Below are positions 59,781 through 64,000 of a DNA stretch of 64,000 bases, piece after piece (within the stretch, counting starts at the first letter, position 1; every line of letters begins with the position of its first letter). Made by a program: the position numbers and the translations under genes. The DNA comes from Alphaproteobacteria bacterium. Its GTDB lineage: Bacteria > Pseudomonadota > Alphaproteobacteria > Micavibrionales > Micavibrionaceae. Below the pieces are notes generated by a model. It was given only the letters and a program-made list of their open reading frames with translations, did no database searches and was not told the DNA's origin. The stretch covers positions 1 to 64,000 of the forward strand of contig JAGNLJ010000012.1 of assembly GCA_017999645.1 (NCBI GenBank), in the 5' to 3' direction.

Positions 59781-62235
59781 CAATGCCGCTTTCGTCTTTT
59801 TCGTCCTTGAAGATTTCCTTGCCGGAAGCTTTGGCGGCCGCTTCGATGATGTCCTGAATTTCCTTGGGCAGTTTAGGCTGCTTTGGTTGTGCAGGCGTTG
59901 ATGGGGCCGCAGCGGCAGGCGGCGGTGTTGCCGGCGGTTCGGCAGGAGGCGTAACAGGTGGCTGGGCGGGCAGCGCTTTGAAAATAGCAGGTTTTTCCGA
60001 GGCCGAAGGTGTTTCGGCGCGTGTTTCTTCGGCTTCATCGACCAGCCGCTCCCACGATTTGCTTTCGTCTTTAGCAGAGGGAGGCGTTGCCCCCGGCGCT
60101 TTGAAGAATCCCATCGGGTTTCCGCTGGTTTGCGCGGGCGGCGTGGCTGGGAGGGCTGCGGGTGGCGGTGTTGGCGGCGCGGAGAAGAGCGGTGGGTCCT
60201 GCGGTCTTGTCGCCGCAGGACCGGAAGACGCTGCAGGCGTTTCGACTGTTGGCGCTTCTTGCATGTTGCCCGTCAGCGCATGAACTTTAACAACCGATAC
60301 GATGCCCTGATCAACGGGATCGATTTCTTTTTTGCGTGTGACCTTAAGGCCGTCGGCCATGGCGTCGATTTCGGCGGGTGTTTCAACCGCGACATCGGCG
60401 CGCTCCGCCGTCCATGTTTTGTTGACGAGAAGATCGCGGAGCTTGGTGATCGCGGCGGCGTGTTTGAGAACTTCTTCATCGGGGGGCGGCAGGGCCATGT
60501 AACGCGTGACGCGCATGGCCTTAGCGAAGCCGGGGTTCGAATAAAAGATTTTGCAGTCGGCGACGACTTTTCCGAAAGCGATAATTGCCTGACCTTCGGT
60601 GAGGCCGCGCAAACCTTCGTAGCTGGCGCGGTCGCGGACCTGCACGCCCGCCTGGCGGGTGTCGTAATAGCTGTTGGAGCCTGCGCCGGTCTGGAAGCCG
60701 GAAACTTCGGTGACGAGTGCCTTACCCACTGTTTTCTCAAAGAAATCCTTCGTTTCCGTCGGATCTTCGAGCTTGCCGAAAATCTTGATGTTGCAGTTCG
60801 CGAGGATCGAGTTGGCTTCTTCGCGCACGCGTTTTTTCATTGCCGGAATGTCCTGGCCGGAGAAGACGAGGCTGAAGCCCAGCGAGCGGGCCTGCGCTGC
60901 CATGACGGCCATGCCTTGCGCGGTATAATATCCGACCTCGTCGAAGACGGTCATGAATGGCGTTGAGGAGTGCGTCGGTTTGTTTTCGATGACGGTTTCG
61001 CTGGAGCCTTCAACGGTGGAGCCGAGTGTTGAACCCATCATGCCTTTCATCGTGGCGGCGACGATTTTACCGAGGTTGGCGATTTCGTCGTTCGATTTTT
61101 CAAGAGCCGGGATCAGGACGATGACGATGCGGCGGTTAAGAACGACGTCAACCATGTCGATGTCGGCGGCCTGAGTATCGAAGATGTAGCCGTATTCATC
61201 GCCGAGAGATTGCAGCGAGCGGGTGAACTGCATAGCGAGATAGCCGTGCTGCTGGCTGGCGGTGGTGGTGTCGTAAGCGGGCGCGCCGCCGCTGGGCGGC
61301 TTGATAGCGCCGTTTTCGTCATAGGCTTCGCCGACGAAACCGGGCAGGGTATCGAGATAGCCCTTGATACTGACGCGCGTATGTTCGGGGATTGCCTGGT
61401 CGCGCGAGATCTTGATGACGTTGTTGAGCGAAAGGTAATCGCGGATTGTGCGGACCGAAAGCGGCATATCCTGGTTGTCGCGTTTCCATGTCAGAGCGGG
61501 CATCAGGGCGCCGATAAGCGAGACGGCGCGTTCCTGCCACATCGCGTTGTCACCCTGCGATTCCGGCATCAGGCTTACCAGCATGTTGGTGAGGTAAGAC
61601 GCCGAGCCTGACGAGAACGGGTTCATGGTGTTCGACGGCGCCTTCACGTCGGTGTTGCCGGTCATGTAGTTGAGAACCATCAGGTCGTCGTCGCGACCAA
61701 AGCGACGTACGAGAGATGAAAGCGAGGACCACAGATCGGTGTCGGCTTTACCGTCGACATAGACGAAGCCCGAGCCCCAGCAGAGGGCATTGGTGACCAT
61801 GGATTTCAGGCCCTCGGTTTTACCGGCGCCGGTGGTTCCGAGATAAAGAACGTGCGTACGGGCGTCCGAGTTTGTGAACCATACTTCTTCGTTGGTCAGT
61901 TCCGAGTTGCCCAGGTACAAAATACCTTCGGCCAGTCCCTTGCGTCCGCCGCCTTCATTGTTTTTGTCTTTGTATTTCGAGCCGATCGGCATTTTGAAGG
62001 GCAGGGTGCGGTCGCGCATCTGCAGCCAAAAGAAATACAGAAGCATCAGGAACAGGATCAGATCGCCGAACGCCAGCGCCCAGTCATTCAGGTAAATGCA
62101 AATCGCGACAAGGAAGAAGATAACGCCGGAATAGGAAGGTTTCTGCAACGCATCGGCAATACGAACTCCCATTGGGCGAACATCCCGAAGGATCGCCGTA
62201 TGTTTGTGTTCGTATTTTCTCTGGTCGAGAGCCAT
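59767..62235 (-). CDS. dotL: Type IVB secretion coupling ATPase DotL/IcmO
   Basis: An 822-residue VirD4-family coupling protein that in Legionella brings effectors to the Dot/Icm channel. Two N-terminal membrane helices (about 35-50 and 54-72) are followed by the ATPase domain with Walker A GTTGAGKTEG at 133-142 and Walker B in TVFDEVGYY, then ARSLGFSLVFSGQDIPAM. The C-terminal 180 residues are Pro/Ala-rich, the region that in DotL binds IcmS, IcmW and other adapters; here it is low-complexity, which may mean other partners. It follows the 183-aa gene by 24 bases and is followed by the pilin-like gene. Homology to plasmid TrbC/TraC-like coupling proteins is also possible. Confidence 0.9.
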   Translation of the reverse strand: MALDQRKYEHKHTAILRDVRPMGVRIADALQKPSYSGVIFFLVAICIYLNDWALAFGDLILFLMLLYFFWLQMRDRTLPFKMPIGSKYKDKNNEGGGRKGLAEGILYLGNSELTNEEVWFTNSDARTHVLYLGTTGAGKTEGLKSMVTNALCWGSGFVYVDGKADTDLWSSLSSLVRRFGRDDDLMVLNYMTGNTDVKAPSNTMNPFSSGSASYLTNMLVSLMPESQGDNAMWQERAVSLIGALMPALTWKRDNQDMPLSVRTIRDYLSLNNVIKISRDQAIPEHTRVSIKGYLDTLPGFVGEAYDENGAIKPPSGGAPAYDTTTASQQHGYLAMQFTRSLQSLGDEYGYIFDTQAADIDMVDVVLNRRIVIVLIPALEKSNDEIANLGKIVAATMKGMMGSTLGSTVEGSSETVIENKPTHSSTPFMTVFDEVGYYTAQGMAVMAAQARSLGFSLVFSGQDIPAMKKRVREEANSILANCNIKIFGKLEDPTETKDFFEKTVGKALVTEVSGFQTGAGSNSYYDTRQAGVQVRDRASYEGLRGLTEGQAIIAFGKVVADCKIFYSNPGFAKAMRVTRYMALPPPDEEVLKHAAAITKLRDLLVNKTWTAERADVAVETPAEIDAMADGLKVTRKKEIDPVDQGIVSVVKVHALTGNMQEAPTVETPAASSGPAATRPQDPPLFSAPPTPPPAALPATPPAQTSGNPMGFFKAPGATPPSAKDESKSWERLVDEAEETRAETPSASEKPAIFKALPAQPPVTPPAEPPATPPPAAAAPSTPAQPKQPKLPKEIQDIIEAAAKASGKEIFKDEKDESGIDAAE

Positions 62236-62259
62236 AGCCTGTTCCGGTTATACCTTCAG

Positions 62260-62811
62260 TTATTGCGCCCTGTTTTTCAGCAAAAATTCATCGGCTGAAA
62301 GCGGCACGCCGTTTTCTTCCTTTTGTCCAAAGCTGGTCTGGCTACTGGGCGAAGCGGTCGCTGTGCCATCGACGCTGATTGCCGGGCGCGGCGCAAGAGA
62401 CGCCCAGATCATCAGCAAAATCACGATCAGCAATACGCCGAGAAGGCCCGCGGCCCAGCGGTTATGTTTTTTAATCGGTGTGCCGGAAAAATTATCCGCG
62501 CTGTTTGCCGCGCCTGCCGGGCGGATCTGGCCATGTGCGCCTTCGAGCGCTCTTGCCGCCGCCATCAAGGCATCAACGGCCTCGCCTTTTGTCGCGAAGG
62601 GCGCGATTTCAACCGTTTCGCCCTTGGCCGTTTTTAAAACCAGGCTGACGCCTTTGGGGCTTTCCCGTACTTCAAGCGCCGAGGCTTTGGCTTGCGCGAG
62701 ATCCATCTGCCAGACCACGGGGGTCACGGCCTCGGGGTAGGTCAGTATGAGTTTGCCGTCGACGACGCGGGCGCTGGAGTTACTCTGGATTTTTTTAGAT
62801 GCAAGTTTCAT
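62260..62811 (-). CDS. Membrane protein of the dotM-dotL operon, 183 aa
   Basis: The protein has a soluble N-terminal half (residues 1-115) with a predicted beta-rich fold (MDLAQAKASALEVRESPKG, GVSLVLKTAKGETVEIAPF), one membrane helix (about 119-140, WAAGLLGVLLIVILLMIWAS) and a short polar C-terminus with DEFLLKN. No family was recognised. It sits between dotM and dotL, 30 and 24 bases apart, whereas the two are usually adjacent in Legionella. It may be an assembly or adapter protein of the coupling complex; the evidence is position only. Confidence 0.6.
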   Translation of the reverse strand: MKLASKKIQSNSSARVVDGKLILTYPEAVTPVVWQMDLAQAKASALEVRESPKGVSLVLKTAKGETVEIAPFATKGEAVDALMAAARALEGAHGQIRPAGAANSADNFSGTPIKKHNRWAAGLLGVLLIVILLMIWASLAPRPAISVDGTATASPSSQTSFGQKEENGVPLSADEFLLKNRAQ

Positions 62812-62841
62812 TTTAAAAAGTCTCCTGATGATTGAAATGGT

Positions 62842-64000
62842 CTACACCGCTTTTTTTACGCCGCGCTTTTTTGAGTCTTTGTAGTCGAGTTGTGGAATCG
62901 GTCGCGCGCGGATCGAGCCCATATATTCCTTAATGGTTTTTACGGCGTCCTCGACTTTCGGAACAGGAATGGGCCGCTGTGTCAGGCGCTCGGCCTTGTA
63001 ATGCGACATGGCGCCCATCGCTTCCGGATGGAAGGACTGGCGACCGAGATTGTTCAGCGGGTACCACAGTACGCGGTCATGGGCGCGCAGCCACAGGAAC
63101 GTAGCAGGAGCCATGACACCGCCTTCCTCGCGCGCGAAAGCAAGGGCGCGGAGCAGGGCGGTGGTTTCAAAGGCGTGGCGGTTGCATTGCGAAAGCGTTT
63201 TGCCCGCGAGATTTTTATCTTTCAGGATGCGGCGGGCGTCGCGCAGAAGCTTGCCATCCTTGCTGAGTCGAAAGCCGCTCACGCCGCTCCAGCACAGCGC
63301 CAGTCTGCCGATCATTTCATCGGCGTCTTTTCTTTTGCGTGAGGCCTTGAGGCAGAACACGGCGAGCAGAATTTGTTTGTAGGGCTCGAGTTCGTTCGGG
63401 CCTTTCCAGCGTCCGCCGAGTTGCTGGCGGAATGCGGCGGCGGCGGCGTTTTCATCAATCTTGCCGTCCGGCGCGGGTATGACGTTATAAGCGAGCCATT
63501 CTTCAGGGCCGAGTGCCTCGGCGAACATCGGCAGCTCCGCGGGCACGGGTGCGCCTGGCGGGCGTGGAGGTTGCTTCTGCGGATTGAATCTGACGAAGGG
63601 GCGGATGATTTTGAAATTCTGGCTCTGGCGCTCGATGATGCCTTCGAGATCGTATTTCCTGCGGAACTGCGTGCCGGGTCCAAGGAACATGCACCACATA
63701 GAGGCGGCGGCAAAAATCCCGACGAAAAACATCTTCATCTGCTGCATTGTCAGCAAGCTGAAATATTCAAGGTGAGAATAGGTCAGTTCGCCCTGGTCGA
63801 AGCGTGTTGTGTCGTGGAATCCGGTTTTCCACTCGACCGGCTTGCCATTATAATCGTAGGTAACGACGCGTTCGTTATCAATGAACCACTGCAGGATCCA
63901 CATTTCGGTGTAACGGATCCAGCGCACCACGTTGCGGATTTCATCGTCGAAATAGTACCAGAACAGCCATAGCAAAACGGCCAGGACCACAAGCATGATG
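62842..64000 (-). CDS. dotM: Type IVB secretion coupling protein DotM/IcmP (5' end outside window)
   Basis: The product of at least 384 residues has two N-terminal membrane helices (about 1-16 and 86-105, MKMFFVGIFAAASMWCMFL) and a large soluble C-terminal domain, as in DotM. Landmarks are RRKYDLEGIIERQSQNFKII, the FAEALGPEEWLAYN block, and the final DAVKTIKEYMGSIRARPIPQ. The first ATG in the window (63996) starts inside a membrane helix, and the frame is open to the edge, so the true start is probably outside. DotM recruits acidic C-terminal effector signals in Legionella. It is the first gene of the operon that contains dotL. Confidence 0.88.
   Translation of the reverse strand, partial: IMLVVLAVLLWLFWYYFDDEIRNVVRWIRYTEMWILQWFIDNERVVTYDYNGKPVEWKTGFHDTTRFDQGELTYSHLEYFSLLTMQQMKMFFVGIFAAASMWCMFLGPGTQFRRKYDLEGIIERQSQNFKIIRPFVRFNPQKQPPRPPGAPVPAELPMFAEALGPEEWLAYNVIPAPDGKIDENAAAAAFRQQLGGRWKGPNELEPYKQILLAVFCLKASRKRKDADEMIGRLALCWSGVSGFRLSKDGKLLRDARRILKDKNLAGKTLSQCNRHAFETTALLRALAFAREEGGVMAPATFLWLRAHDRVLWYPLNNLGRQSFHPEAMGAMSHYKAERLTQRPIPVPKVEDAVKTIKEYMGSIRARPIPQLDYKDSKKRGVKKAV

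Overview
The window reads as a chromosome segment of an alphaproteobacterium. The indicators are a usg gene, a small ESFPASDPPA-type protein, the radA-cvpA-purF-SDR and yfgM-bamB-der blocks, a eukaryote-like NADP isocitrate dehydrogenase, a CIRCE-controlled groESL operon, and dnaA, dnaN, recF and gyrB close together. The right end carries the coupling-protein genes of a Dot/Icm-type (type IVB) secretion system, which is unusual in this class. It hints at a predatory, symbiotic or host-associated lineage (Micavibrio-like or similar); the exact taxon is inference.

Layout. Positions 1-1300 are the scar of an integrative element: a 3'-truncated tyrosine recombinase runs into the C-terminal part of an ArdA antirestriction protein, followed by tRNA-Met-like 3' ends that look like attachment sites, and AT-rich DNA. 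Positions 1300-6030 hold an ABC exporter, small proteins, a DedA protein and an orphan GxSxG hydrolase. Positions 6290-14030 are co-oriented housekeeping genes: rpe, a heparinase-like gene, an EAL protein, radA, cvpA, purF and an SDR gene. Positions 14027-18063 are the reverse-strand yfgM-bamB-der block and a thioredoxin-fold protein. Positions 18100-24000 hold icd, an L,D-transpeptidase, small envelope proteins, an AMIN amidase and a sirtuin. Positions 24155-30111 hold RNase E, a pilin-like protein, a strongly structured intergenic region, a secreted protein and a glycosyltransferase.

Positions 30258-34290 carry two unrecognised cytoplasmic proteins (1085 and 251 aa). Positions 34284-38985 hold ctaA, a membrane protein, ferredoxin, usg and groESL. 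A cupin-like gene with an XRE regulator, mutM and rpsT follow. Then comes the replication cluster: a candidate origin region, dnaA, a complete bioBFDA biotin block with a ferritin-like protein, dnaN, recF, a convergent hisC-kinase pair, gyrB and argS. The window ends with a degenerate Fic protein and, on the reverse strand, dotM, a membrane protein, dotL and a second pilin-like protein.

The points that most deserve follow-up are: (1) the dotM-X-dotL-pilin-like cassette, whose last gene has a paralog at 27039; (2) the 1085-aa protein, whose acidic C-terminus resembles Dot/Icm secretion signals; (3) a diiron ferritin-like protein in the biotin operon, which has no bioC or bioH here; (4) a 72-bp palindromic element inserted in frame in bioA; and (5) two intergenic small-RNA candidates ending in strong terminators.
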